In this document: piece after piece, positions 1 to 9,080 of the stretch | How the letters are laid out: each line of letters starts with the position of its first letter | Numbering within the stretch: position 1 is the stretch's first letter | Assembly: GCA_017617035.1 (NCBI GenBank) | Contig: JAFZWV010000032.1 | Span: 19,443 to 83,442, forward strand | DNA length: 64,000 nt | Direction: 5' to 3' | Source: Bacteroidales bacterium | GTDB taxonomy: Bacteria > Bacteroidota > Bacteroidia > Bacteroidales > UBA932 | Notes under the pieces: model-generated | What the model was told of the DNA's origin: nothing | Database searches by the model: none | Seen by the model: the letters and a program-made list of their open reading frames with translations, nothing else | Program-made: the position numbers and the translations under genes

Positions 1-1
1 G

Positions 2-1177
2 AAGGCAGATTCCCTGCTTTCCGGAGCCTATATGGGCAACGGTATCTGCATCGTTGGCGACAACCTGCGCAGCGTTTACAAGCTGTTCTTCAACGACCAG
101 GAAGCCGTTCTGAACAACAGCTATATCACTGACAACACTATCCTTGTCAATGTCCCCAACGAGATTCCGGGAGAAGTGTCCGACAACATGTACCTGATCA
201 CCCAGGCTGCCGACACCGTTACTTACTCGTTTAAGGTGTTGGTCCCCGGACCGGTAATCAACTCTATGTCCTGCGAATATGCTCCTTACGGAGAAATTGC
301 CACCCTTTACGGCGACTATTTCGTAGACGATCCCAATGTTCCGCTCAAAGTCTTTGTGGGCGAAACGGAAGCGGTTGTCAAGAGCATTTCCAAGGGTGCC
401 ATAACCTTCGTAACTCCCAACGTGGACGATCAGCCCATCAAGGTTACAAACATTTATGGCGAGGCAACCTCCGTGTTCCACTATCGCGATGCACGCGGTC
501 TTCTGTTCAATTTCGACACTGATCCTCACCCGTCTTACCACGGCTGGCACACTCCGAACATCCTCGGCCCCGACGATACTTCCCTCGACGGCAAGTATCT
601 GAGCCTTGGCACCGGAGCGCAGACTATGGCTGCAGACGGCGGAACCTGGGACGACAGCAACTTCTGTATGGAGTACTGGCCCGGTGACTGGGACGATCCC
701 GTCACCTACGCAGCCAGCCCTCGTCTGACCGACTTTGCTGACTTCTCTGACTGGCAGAACATGGCCCTCAAGTTCGAGATGTGCATTCCTTCGTCCAACC
801 CCTGGATGGCAGGATCGCTGCAGCTCATCGTCGGCGGTGTCGACAAGATCACCGGCGGTGCGGCAGGCGCAATCGATATCGACGGCAATACCACCGCAGG
901 TGCGAACAACAAGTTCTTCGACGGAGGCGCTCTCCCGCGCGGTCTATATTCACCTTGGGCCACCACAGGATCTTTCGACACAGGCGGAAAGTGGATTACC
1001 GTTACCATACCTTACTCCAACTTCATCTATACTGATCAGGGCGGAGAATCTGCAGGCGTTCTTACCGCTGCAGACTTCACATCCCTTACCCTCTTCCTCT
1101 TCAGAGGAGGTCTCAAGGGTACGGAGTGCAACCCTATCATTAAGATTGACAATATCCGCGCTGTTCCCAACAAATAA
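2..1177 (+). CDS. Surface glycan-binding protein with IPT/TIG domains (5' partial)
   Basis: The reading frame is open to the left edge of the window, so the N-terminus and any lipoprotein signal are missing; the first internal Met is at base 32. Counting from that Met, two IPT/TIG (immunoglobulin-like) domains fill about residues 1-150, each with the G-x-x-x-x-x-G-x-N/Y-x pattern. A C-terminal domain of about 225 residues, rich in Trp, Asp and Tyr, follows. This layout matches SusE/SGBP-B-type glycan-binding proteins of Bacteroidetes, in which the last domain binds the polysaccharide at the cell surface. It is the first visible gene of a mannan/glucomannan locus, and the next gene starts 12 bases after its stop. 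Role in polysaccharide capture is inferred from architecture and context; the exact ligand is not shown by the sequence. Confidence 0.75.
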   Translation, partial: KADSLLSGAYMGNGICIVGDNLRSVYKLFFNDQEAVLNNSYITDNTILVNVPNEIPGEVSDNMYLITQAADTVTYSFKVLVPGPVINSMSCEYAPYGEIATLYGDYFVDDPNVPLKVFVGETEAVVKSISKGAITFVTPNVDDQPIKVTNIYGEATSVFHYRDARGLLFNFDTDPHPSYHGWHTPNILGPDDTSLDGKYLSLGTGAQTMAADGGTWDDSNFCMEYWPGDWDDPVTYAASPRLTDFADFSDWQNMALKFEMCIPSSNPWMAGSLQLIVGGVDKITGGAAGAIDIDGNTTAGANNKFFDGGALPRGLYSPWATTGSFDTGGKWITVTIPYSNFIYTDQGGESAGVLTAADFTSLTLFLFRGGLKGTECNPIIKIDNIRAVPNK

Positions 1178-1189
1178 TTGATGATGCGT

Positions 1190-3514
1190 ATGAAAAAGAT
1201 ATTTCAATTAGCAACCATTCTGGCCGGCATCTCAATGCTTGTGTTCTCCTGCTCTCCAGAAGAACTCAGCACCGAGCAGTACAAGAATGATGTCGTAGCG
1301 CTTCAGGCCTACGGCCCTCAGCCTGTGGTTCGCGGCGGACAGCTCCGCTTCATCGGTTCCAACCTCGACAAGGTCGTGAGTGTCACCATCCCTCAGGACA
1401 ACGTGATTACTGACATCGAAGTGATTGCTTCCGGCACACACTCCGAGATTCAGGTCACCGTCCCCAAGGAGACCTCCGAGCCCGGCTATCCCGTGCTCAC
1501 CCTCAAAGACGGAACCACTATCACGGGTAAAACCATACTCAGCTATTCTGAGCCTATCACTATCGATAGCTTTACAGCAGAAGCCCTTCCCGGCGCTACT
1601 ATAACCATCGAGGGAGATTACCTCAATCTCATCCACGAAGTTATCTTCGCCGAGAAAGTGAAGGTTTCCGAGACTGCGTTCAAGGCCCACACACGTTACA
1701 AGATTGAGGTAGCCGTGCCTGAGACTGCTCAGACCGGTAAGCTCAAGCTCGGAACAGTCGATGAGGCTGCTATAGCTGGCAGCGAGAACGAGGCTGATCT
1801 CCTCAAGACCCTCAACCTGGTTGAGACTGAGACAGCATTTGTGGTTACCACCGCCAAGGGAACTCTTGCAGCCACTACCATCAAGGCAGGCGCGACCGTT
1901 ACCATCAACGGTACCAACCTCAAACTCGCCAAGAAGATCGAGCTCGAAGGCGCTACCGTTACAGATTTCACCGCCACCGACACCAAGATCACCTTCCCTC
2001 TCCCCGCTACAGCAACAGACGGCGAAGTGAAGATGGTCATGGCCTCGGGAGTAGAAGTCGTAGCAGGCACTATCACTACCGTTGTCCCTACCGTTACCGC
2101 TGTCTCCCCGAAGCCCGTCAAGAACGGCGCAGCGCTTACTATCACCGGTACTAATCTCGACCTCGTGACCGGCGTTGCCCTGCCCAAGTCAGCTGCAGAA
2201 TTCACCGCAACCGCTTCAACAATCACGATTGCTGAGGTTCCGGAGAAGGCGCAGGAAGGCGATATTACTCTGTCTCTGGCCAACGGCAAGACAGTTACTG
2301 TCGCCTACACGCTCGTTAAGCCGACCATCACAAGCTTCAGCGCAAATCCTGCATCAGCTGGATCCGCTGTTACCATCAACGGTACAGACCTCGATCTTGC
2401 AGCAGCCGTCACCTTCGGCGGCGCAATCAAGGTCGACCTCCCCGGAGATGCTACCGCAACCTCCTTCACCGTAGATGTTCCTACAGCGGCTGAAACCGGC
2501 GTGCTGGTCCTCAACCTCAAGAACGGCACTGACGTAGAAACCATCGAGCTTGCCATCGACAAGCCCGCAGGCGCCTACATCGCCGTCATGCCCGAAACCA
2601 TCTACAAGCCCGGCGACATGTTCATCGTTGAGATCGAGAATCCCGATCACCTCACCGCCGTCAAGGTCGATGATGTACCTGTAAACTACATCCTCAACGG
2701 CAAGACGCTCTATATGTCGATTCCCGCCGAGGCAACTGCCGGCAGCCAGCTCACCCTGGTCTCCGACAACGGTTCGGTAACCTACACCCTTAACATCGAT
2801 CCTGGCACTCAGATCGTCTACGTCATCTGGGAAGGAAACGAGGATATGGGTTCATGGTCCAACCAGCCTTATGTCGGTGAATTCGGCTTCCTGCTGAACC
2901 ATCCCGAGATTGTTCCAGGCGACGTAATCCGCTTCTCCATCACTGGCTATGCAGACTGGTATCAGATCCAGCTCATAGGCGGTAACTGGGGCGATCCTAT
3001 CGCCACGGCCGATGCAAACAATGTGGTTAACGGAGTATACGACATGGTCCTCACCCAGGAAATCATCGATAAGCTCAATGCCCTTGAAAACTGGGGCGGT
3101 CTGTTCGTCGTCCAGGGTGAAAGCTGTATCCTCACCCAGATTGCAGTCATCCACTACATTCCTCAGGAAACAGTTATCTGGGAAGGCAGTGAGGACATGG
3201 GCTCATGGAGCAACCAGCCTTACCTGGCTCCTTGGGGATATCTGGCCGATAACAACATTCAGGCTGGCGCCAAGTGCCGCTTCTATATCACCGGTTATGC
3301 AGACTGGTATCAGGTCCAGATTATCGGTGGTAACTGGGGCGATCCTATCACGGTAGCCGATGCCAACAATGTTGTCGACGGCAAGTATGAGTTCGAGCTC
3401 ACCCAGGAAATCATTGACAAACTGAATGCCCTTGAGAACTGGGGCGGTCTGTTCGTCGTCCAGGGCGAGAGCTGTATCATCACCAAGATTTCGCTTATTT
3501 ACTTAGTGAAATAA
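1190..3514 (+). CDS. IPT/TIG-repeat surface lipoprotein with duplicated C-terminal binding domain
   Basis: A lipoprotein signal (MKKIFQ...LVFSC, lipid-anchored Cys21) argues for ATG 1190 as start; in-frame ATGs at 1181 and 1184 and a TTG at 1178 lie just upstream. About 530 residues of repeated IPT/TIG-like beta domains, with recurring ITGTNLDL-type turns, form a long stalk. It ends in two nearly identical domains of about 110 residues, each starting with a WEG-x-EDMGSWSNQPY motif and containing TGYADWYQ and GGNWGDPI. Trp-rich duplicated domains at the tip of a stalk suggest a carbohydrate-binding surface protein that presents polymer to the GH26/GH5 enzymes encoded next. The family of the tip domain was not recognised with certainty. 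A 45-base gap with a strong hairpin separates it from the GH26 gene. Confidence 0.75.
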   Translation: MKKIFQLATILAGISMLVFSCSPEELSTEQYKNDVVALQAYGPQPVVRGGQLRFIGSNLDKVVSVTIPQDNVITDIEVIASGTHSEIQVTVPKETSEPGYPVLTLKDGTTITGKTILSYSEPITIDSFTAEALPGATITIEGDYLNLIHEVIFAEKVKVSETAFKAHTRYKIEVAVPETAQTGKLKLGTVDEAAIAGSENEADLLKTLNLVETETAFVVTTAKGTLAATTIKAGATVTINGTNLKLAKKIELEGATVTDFTATDTKITFPLPATATDGEVKMVMASGVEVVAGTITTVVPTVTAVSPKPVKNGAALTITGTNLDLVTGVALPKSAAEFTATASTITIAEVPEKAQEGDITLSLANGKTVTVAYTLVKPTITSFSANPASAGSAVTINGTDLDLAAAVTFGGAIKVDLPGDATATSFTVDVPTAAETGVLVLNLKNGTDVETIELAIDKPAGAYIAVMPETIYKPGDMFIVEIENPDHLTAVKVDDVPVNYILNGKTLYMSIPAEATAGSQLTLVSDNGSVTYTLNIDPGTQIVYVIWEGNEDMGSWSNQPYVGEFGFLLNHPEIVPGDVIRFSITGYADWYQIQLIGGNWGDPIATADANNVVNGVYDMVLTQEIIDKLNALENWGGLFVVQGESCILTQIAVIHYIPQETVIWEGSEDMGSWSNQPYLAPWGYLADNNIQAGAKCRFYITGYADWYQVQIIGGNWGDPITVADANNVVDGKYEFELTQEIIDKLNALENWGGLFVVQGESCIITKISLIYLVK
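2819..3511 (+). repeat. Tandem duplication encoding two ~110-residue C-terminal domains
   Basis: Bases 2819-3157 and 3170-3511 encode two copies of one domain. Blocks such as ENWGGLFVVQGESCI, TQEIIDKLNALENWGG and GGNWGDPI recur almost unchanged, while the segment after SWSNQPY differs. The DNA is also similar over long stretches, which suggests a recent duplication or gene conversion. Each copy keeps its aromatic residues, so both are probably functional binding modules. Confidence 0.85.
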
Positions 3515-3521
3515 TCCTTTG

Positions 3522-3549
3522 CCGGAAGGGACCTGACCGTCCCTTCCGG
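3522..3549 (+). promoter_or_regulatory. Intra-operon hairpin between binding protein and GH26
   Basis: A perfect 11-bp inverted repeat, CCGGAAGGGAC at 3522-3532 and GTCCCTTCCGG at 3539-3549, has a 6-base loop. No T-run follows on the + strand, so it is not a classical terminator. It could lower expression of the downstream enzymes relative to the binding proteins, or protect the upstream mRNA 3' end; both roles are inferred. Confidence 0.6.
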
Positions 3550-3559
3550 TCCCAATAAC

Positions 3560-4957
3560 ATGAAGCGTTATATACTAGTCGCAATAATGGCTATATTGAC
3601 CATTGCCTGCTCACCGGTTGAGGATAATCCCCAACCGGTTCAGGTGGCTCCTACGTATATCACTTTTAGTCAGAACGAGTTCCACTTTCCTGTAGAAGGA
3701 GGCAGTGCGCAACTTGAAATCACAGCGCCATCCAGACCCACACTATCCGGAATACCATATTGGATTAAGGTTACTGATGGTGTATATGTCAATTATAAGA
3801 TTACCTACACTATCACTGTCGAAGCCAACTATACACATTCTCCCAAAGAAGATTATATAAACGTTCAGATCGGGACGCGGTTGGGAGGTTTTGCGGTTTA
3901 TCAGGAATGCATCGGTGACCCTATAGATTCCAACGCAGATATAGATATTAAGCTAACGAACAAAAACTCCAGTAGAGATGCCAATTGCGTTTACCAATTC
4001 CTAAGGTACATCTACGGCCAAAGAATTCTTAGCGGAGTGCAGTCTACAGACACCGCGAACAACAATATAGCGCTTAACCGTGTCTATGAAATAACAGGAA
4101 AGCATCCGGCTTTGTCCTGCTATGACTTTATCTTTCTACAGTATTCACCAACCCCTGAGAACTGGAGTTGGAAGATTGACTACAGCAATATCTCAGCCGC
4201 GAAGGAACATTGGGACGCCAACGGTCTGGTATCCTATATGTGGCACTGGAATGTTCCAACATCTGAAGCAGCATGGGAAAAGGGCAAAAACGGAGAATTC
4301 AACGGCTACGGATTCTACAGCAATGATACTGCTTTCGATATTACGCGTGCTCTTACCGATGGAACATGGGAAAATGAATTCTTACTCGGGGATATCGATA
4401 AGGTCGCGGGATATCTCAAACTACTGCAGGCCGAAGGAATCCCCGTCATCTGGCGTCCCCTCCACGAAGCCGCCGGGAATTATAACATCTACGGGACCAA
4501 CGGCGCTTGGTTCTGGTGGGGCCGTGGTGGGGCCGAGCCATGCAAACGGTTGTGGAAATTGCTGCGGGATAAACTCGAAGGTGAGTACGGTCTTGATAAT
4601 CTTATATGGGTATGGACTCTGGACGCCACCCAGGGAGCAGAAACTCAGTATTCTGACTGGTATCCCGGCAATGAATATGTAGATATAATAGGAGTTGACA
4701 TATATGCTGATGACACGGAGGCAAAACAGCGTCAGTACAACGCCGCTGTAGCGCTCAGTGGTGGCCACAAAATGGTAACAATCAGCGAATGCGGTAATAT
4801 TCCCGATCCTCGAAAGTGCCTGAGTGCCGCCCAATTCTGGAGTTGGTTCCTGGTATGGGATCTGGACAGTTATTCACTAAATACAGACACTTATTGGAAA
4901 ACCCTGATGGCATCGCCTGCCGTTATTGGCCGCGAAGATATGCCATTTATGAAATAA
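3560..4957 (+). CDS. GH26 beta-mannanase lipoprotein with BACON-type domain
   Basis: An endo-acting beta-1,4-mannanase of glycoside hydrolase family 26, probably at the cell surface. The N-terminus is a lipoprotein signal with lipid Cys17 (LTIAC), followed by a BACON-like beta domain (about residues 30-118) and a GH26 TIM barrel (about 140-465). The acid/base is expected to be Glu303 in WRPLHE and the nucleophile Glu410 in TISECG, both present and correctly spaced; the Trp-rich FWWGRGG motif after the acid/base is also typical. It opens the hydrolase run of the locus and is followed 9 bases later by a GH5 gene. Mannan is the usual GH26 substrate, though some members cut other beta-glycans. 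Family call is firm; substrate is inferred. Confidence 0.88.
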   Translation: MKRYILVAIMAILTIACSPVEDNPQPVQVAPTYITFSQNEFHFPVEGGSAQLEITAPSRPTLSGIPYWIKVTDGVYVNYKITYTITVEANYTHSPKEDYINVQIGTRLGGFAVYQECIGDPIDSNADIDIKLTNKNSSRDANCVYQFLRYIYGQRILSGVQSTDTANNNIALNRVYEITGKHPALSCYDFIFLQYSPTPENWSWKIDYSNISAAKEHWDANGLVSYMWHWNVPTSEAAWEKGKNGEFNGYGFYSNDTAFDITRALTDGTWENEFLLGDIDKVAGYLKLLQAEGIPVIWRPLHEAAGNYNIYGTNGAWFWWGRGGAEPCKRLWKLLRDKLEGEYGLDNLIWVWTLDATQGAETQYSDWYPGNEYVDIIGVDIYADDTEAKQRQYNAAVALSGGHKMVTISECGNIPDPRKCLSAAQFWSWFLVWDLDSYSLNTDTYWKTLMASPAVIGREDMPFMK

Positions 4958-4966
4958 TGAATTAGA

Positions 4967-6493
4967 ATGCGAACTATCTATCATTGGATTCTCGTTGCAG
5001 GAGTACTGATCTCCACTATCTGTTGCTGCGGCAAGAACAACGGCAACGACAACGATATTGATACCCCGACCTCTCCGGGCTCAATTACCCTATCTGCCAA
5101 CACCATCGAAGCGGCAGCTGCAGGCGGATCCTATGAACTCACCATCAAAGCTCCGGCACGTCCCAAATTCGAGCTTCCTACCTGGATTACCAAGAAGGAC
5201 GGCACTTTTAAGGATTATAAAATCACCTTTACGCTGGTGGTAGCGGCCAATGACAAAGACGAAGCGCGCGAAGCTGATATCACCGTCAGCGCTACGGGCG
5301 CAAACGATGTCACCCTCAAGGTAACTCAACCGGCCAAGGAAGTAATCAAGGACCCGGTACTGCCCAATAACAATGCAGTGGCGCGCAATATGGAACTGGG
5401 GCTCGGCTGGAATATGGGCAACCATTTCGACGCTTACTCTAACGGCGTTGCCAGCGAAACGGCCTGGGGCGGCAAGCCCGCAACCGAGGCAACTTTTGCC
5501 GGAGTCAAGGCGGCCGGCTTTACCAGTGTCCGCATCCCCGTTACCTGGCTGGGCCATATAGGTGATGCTCCCGACTACAAACTCGACGAAACATGGCTCA
5601 ACCGTGTCTACGAAGTGGTCGGATATGCCGAGAAAGCAGGCCTGTTTGTAATCATCAACACCCACCACGACGAAGACCATGGCGAAGGCCATTGGCAGAA
5701 TCTCGCGGGAGCAGTTAACAGTGAAGATACAAACACCCAGATTAAACAGGAGATTGCTGCGGTCTGGACTCAGATTGCGAACAAATTCAAGGACAAAGGC
5801 GATTTCCTGATGCTCGAATCTTTCAACGAACTTATCTACGGAACAGAATGGCAGACATATTCAAATACCCAGAAGAAGTGCGCTATTATCAATGAGTGGA
5901 ATCAGGTATTTGTCGACGCCGTACGTGCTACTGGAGGCAACAACTCCACCAGATGGCTTGGCGTTCCCGGATACGCCGCCAGTGCTCTATATCTTGAGTA
6001 TCTGACCGTGCCCAACGATCCGGCTAATAAGACCATGCTCGCCTTCCACTGCTACGACCCTTACGACTACACTATCGGAGAGAAACAACTTCCCGACTGG
6101 GGCCATACAGGAAAGTCCTTCCCGAAGGGAGAGGAGCAGATCCAGACTTTGTTCAACAGCATTTACACCAACTACATCGCCAAGGACATCCCTATCTATA
6201 TGGGCGAGTTCGGCTGCTCATTCAGATCGAAGAGCGACGCCAAGGCATGGGCCAGTTTCCTGTATTTTCTGGAATACTTTGTCAAATGTGCCCGGGTGTA
6301 CGGCATATCCAGTTTCCTCTGGGACAATGGCAACAAAGGTGCCGGCCAGGAACACCATGCATACATCGACCATGCAACAGGCCAGTATATAGACTATTCC
6401 GAGGAAGCCGTATCTGCAATGATGCGCGCATGGAACTCCACCGATCCCAATTATACCCTTCAGAGCGTATACGATTCCGCACCCGCACTGTAA
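4967..6493 (+). CDS. GH5 endo-glycanase lipoprotein with BACON-type domain (first copy)
   Basis: Secreted GH5 hydrolase acting on a beta-1,4-glycan such as glucomannan or mannan. The N-terminal hydrophobic segment ends in a Cys cluster (STICCCG, Cys19-21) consistent with a lipoprotein. A BACON-like domain spans about 37-122, very like those of the neighbouring hydrolases. The TIM barrel (about 135-500) starts with LGLGWNMGNHFDA and carries acid/base Glu288 (SFNE) and nucleophile Glu414 (YMGEFG), plus the GH5 motif NTHHDE. The WNMGN motif resembles subfamily GH5_4, which includes endoglucanases and xyloglucanases, but the subfamily is tentative. The next gene starts immediately after its stop. 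Confidence 0.85.
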   Translation: MRTIYHWILVAGVLISTICCCGKNNGNDNDIDTPTSPGSITLSANTIEAAAAGGSYELTIKAPARPKFELPTWITKKDGTFKDYKITFTLVVAANDKDEAREADITVSATGANDVTLKVTQPAKEVIKDPVLPNNNAVARNMELGLGWNMGNHFDAYSNGVASETAWGGKPATEATFAGVKAAGFTSVRIPVTWLGHIGDAPDYKLDETWLNRVYEVVGYAEKAGLFVIINTHHDEDHGEGHWQNLAGAVNSEDTNTQIKQEIAAVWTQIANKFKDKGDFLMLESFNELIYGTEWQTYSNTQKKCAIINEWNQVFVDAVRATGGNNSTRWLGVPGYAASALYLEYLTVPNDPANKTMLAFHCYDPYDYTIGEKQLPDWGHTGKSFPKGEEQIQTLFNSIYTNYIAKDIPIYMGEFGCSFRSKSDAKAWASFLYFLEYFVKCARVYGISSFLWDNGNKGAGQEHHAYIDHATGQYIDYSEEAVSAMMRAWNSTDPNYTLQSVYDSAPAL

Positions 6494-7981
6494 ATGAAAC
6501 TTCGCGAAGTCATATGTCTTGCCGCGCTGCTGGCTGTCGCCTGCACGCCTGAGACTCCGGACCCCACCCCGGATCCGGTGCCTGAGAATATGACTTTGAG
6601 CGCATCTACACTTGAGGCATCACAAAGCGGAGAGACACTATACCTTACAGTGACTTCCCCGGCGCGCCCCAAGGTGGGCGGAGTCCCCGACTGGATCAAA
6701 TTCACAGACGGAACCTTCAACCATTACAAGATTACCTTCTCCTTCCAGGTGAGCGCAAACAACACTCATGAAACCCGCGAGGCGAAACTCAGAATAACTG
6801 CGAATGGCCTGGAGGATCAAATCTTTACCATAAGCCAACCCGGTATTCCCGACTCCCCCTCTCCTGAAGACGGTTGGGAGAGCGCCTCATCCGCCGTGAG
6901 GAACATGGGCGCAGGTTGGAATCTGGGAAACACCCTCGATTCCAATAGTGGCGATATCGACAATATGTGGATAGAGGCCTACAGCCAGCGCAGGACATCG
7001 GATTACGAAACCGCATGGGGCCAACCAGTGACTACGCGCGCGTTGATCCATATGTTCAAGGATGCCGGATTTGGCGCCATTCGCGTGCCAGTTACATGGT
7101 ACCCCCATATCGGGACGGTTACCGTCAATGGGAAGCATTGGGACATGTCGACCTGGACCGGCAATGACGTCGATCCTGCATGGATGGCCCGCGTAAAAGA
7201 GGTAGTTGACTACGTCATAGACGAAGGGCTGTACTGCATACTGAATGTCCACCACGACACCGGAGCAGCCCCCACAGCCTGGCTGGTTGCAAGCGACGCG
7301 GATTTCGAGGCAGCCAAGGACCGTTATGAATCACTTTGGCAGCAGATTGCCAACACCTTCAAGGATTACGGTGAACACCTACTGTTCGAATCATACAACG
7401 AGATGCTTGATCCCCTTGACTCATGGTGCTTCGCATCCTTTGCCGCTCCCGGCAGCTATGACGCAGATGTCGCCAGGTCTGCATATTCGGGTATCAACCG
7501 TTACGCTGAGCTCTTTACGACCACGGTTCGAGCCACGGGAGGCAACAACGCAAAGCGCAACCTTATAGTCAACACCTATGGAGCCTGCAGCGGCGACGGG
7601 ACCTGGAACTCCCACCTCATAGATCCCATAAAAGCGATAGAGATACCCGAAGAACCAGGTCACATCGCCGTCCAAATCCACAGTTACTGGGACGCAGAGA
7701 AATTTGACACGCAAAAGTCAGACATAGACCGACTGTTCTCGAATATTGGAGAGCATCTCATCGGCCGCCTTGGCGTTCCTGTAATCATAGGAGAATGGGG
7801 AGGAGGCACGGGCGAAGACAGCGAGAACAACGTACGCTTCGCAACCTACTTTTCCCAAAAGGCAAAAGAATCCAGCGTAGCCGCTTTCTGGTGGATGGGC
7901 CTCTCTGACGGAGCCGACCGCAGTGCACTGGCCTGGACCATGCCCCTGACCAAAGACGGAATACTCAAAGCTTACAAGTAA
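6494..7981 (+). CDS. GH5 endo-glycanase lipoprotein with BACON-type domain (second copy)
   Basis: A second GH5 enzyme whose ATG abuts the stop of the preceding gene, so the two are probably translated together. Signal and lipid Cys17 (LLAVAC) are followed by a Pro-rich linker, a BACON-like domain (about 31-117) and a GH5 barrel (about 130-495) beginning GAGWNLGNTLDS. Catalytic residues are Glu303 (SYNE) and Glu434 (IIGEWG); NVHHDTG is the conserved strand-4 region. Its similarity to the upstream gene is clear in both domains, so they look like diverged duplicates, perhaps with different preferences along a mixed mannose/glucose backbone. GH5_4 is the best guess for subfamily, unproven. Confidence 0.85.
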   Translation: MKLREVICLAALLAVACTPETPDPTPDPVPENMTLSASTLEASQSGETLYLTVTSPARPKVGGVPDWIKFTDGTFNHYKITFSFQVSANNTHETREAKLRITANGLEDQIFTISQPGIPDSPSPEDGWESASSAVRNMGAGWNLGNTLDSNSGDIDNMWIEAYSQRRTSDYETAWGQPVTTRALIHMFKDAGFGAIRVPVTWYPHIGTVTVNGKHWDMSTWTGNDVDPAWMARVKEVVDYVIDEGLYCILNVHHDTGAAPTAWLVASDADFEAAKDRYESLWQQIANTFKDYGEHLLFESYNEMLDPLDSWCFASFAAPGSYDADVARSAYSGINRYAELFTTTVRATGGNNAKRNLIVNTYGACSGDGTWNSHLIDPIKAIEIPEEPGHIAVQIHSYWDAEKFDTQKSDIDRLFSNIGEHLIGRLGVPVIIGEWGGGTGEDSENNVRFATYFSQKAKESSVAAFWWMGLSDGADRSALAWTMPLTKDGILKAYK

Positions 7982-7982
7982 T

Positions 7983-9080
7983 ATGAAGAAACTAACCATA
8001 CTCGCAGCATTGCTTATGAGCGTAGCCTGCACACATCCGACCGATCAAGTCCTCGCGACCCTGAAGAAAGCAGTCGCAGAAGGCAAGGTCCTTTACGGCC
8101 ACCAGGACGACCTGCTTTACGGCCACACATGGAACGCGACACTAGAAGACGATCATACAATGGAGCGCTCCGACGTCAAGTTCGTCACCGGTGACTACCC
8201 TGCTATCCTAGGCCTTGAACTCGGAGACTTCGAACTCGGAGCTCAGAGAAACCTCGACGGCAACGATATCGACCTTACCCGCGAAGCGGCCGTGAAACAC
8301 TATCTGCGCGGGGGTATAGTTACAATAAGCTGGCATCCCAACAATCCGGTTACAGGCGGTGATGCATGGGATCTTACCGGCGGAGACGTAGTCGCAAAAT
8401 TGCTTCCTGGAGGAGATCTCCACGACATGTGGATGGAGCGCATGGGCCGCATCGGCGACTTCCTCGAGAGCATAAAAACCCCGGACGGAAAACCTATACC
8501 TATCATCTGGCGCCCCTGGCACGAACACACCGGAAGCTGGTTCTGGTGGGGCTGGGATTTCTGCAGCGCCCAGGAATTCAACGACTTCTGGGTCATGACC
8601 TATGACTATATGGTACGCGAGCGCGGCCTTAAGAACCTTCTCTGGGCCATCTCCCCCAACGGAGTCGACTTCTTCGAGGACTGGCCCCAGCGCTATCCCG
8701 GCGACAAGTATGTCGACATAGTCGGTCTGGACATGTACTGCCCAACATGGATGCCCCAGGAGACCGCCCTGCCCTACTATATGGAGAATATGCCCCTGCT
8801 GCTCGCTTCTCTCGAGCAGTTCGCCAAGGAGCACGGCAAGATACTGGCCCTGACGGAGACCGGCTACGAAGGCCTGACCTGGCCTACGTGGTGGACCGAG
8901 GTGCTCGCGCCCTCGATCAAGGGCTTCCCCATCGCATACCTTCTTACATGGCGCAACACCAGCGAGCCCGACCGCAGGGACGTCCACTTCTACGCTCCCT
9001 TCCCCGGCGGTCCCACCGAGCAGGACTTCTGCAAATGGATTAACGAAAACAACATCCTTCTTCTGAACGGAATAAAATGA
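7983..9080 (+). CDS. GH26 mannanase/mannobiohydrolase-like lipoprotein
   Basis: A shorter GH26 protein without a BACON domain: lipoprotein signal with Cys16 (MSVAC), then the barrel. The acid/base is Glu181 in WRPWHE and the nucleophile Glu292 in [17 protein letters not shown] is the aromatic substrate-site motif. The start [10 protein letters not shown] is typical of the GH26 branch that includes periplasmic mannobiose-releasing enzymes in Bacteroides mannan loci. It overlaps the GH130 gene by 4 bases, which fits an enzyme that makes the disaccharides passed to intracellular phosphorolysis. An exo or endo mode cannot be told from the sequence alone. Confidence 0.87.
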   Translation: MKKLTILAALLMSVACTHPTDQVLATLKKAVAEGKVLYGHQDDLLYGHTWNATLEDDHTMERSDVKFVTGDYPAILGLELGDFELGAQRNLDGNDIDLTREAAVKHYLRGGIVTISWHPNNPVTGGDAWDLTGGDVVAKLLPGGDLHDMWMERMGRIGDFLESIKTPDGKPIPIIWRPWHEHTGSWFWWGWDFCSAQEFNDFWVMTYDYMVRERGLKNLLWAISPNGVDFFEDWPQRYPGDKYVDIVGLDMYCPTWMPQETALPYYMENMPLLLASLEQFAKEHGKILALTETGYEGLTWPTWWTEVLAPSIKGFPIAYLLTWRNTSEPDRRDVHFYAPFPGGPTEQDFCKWINENNILLLNGIK

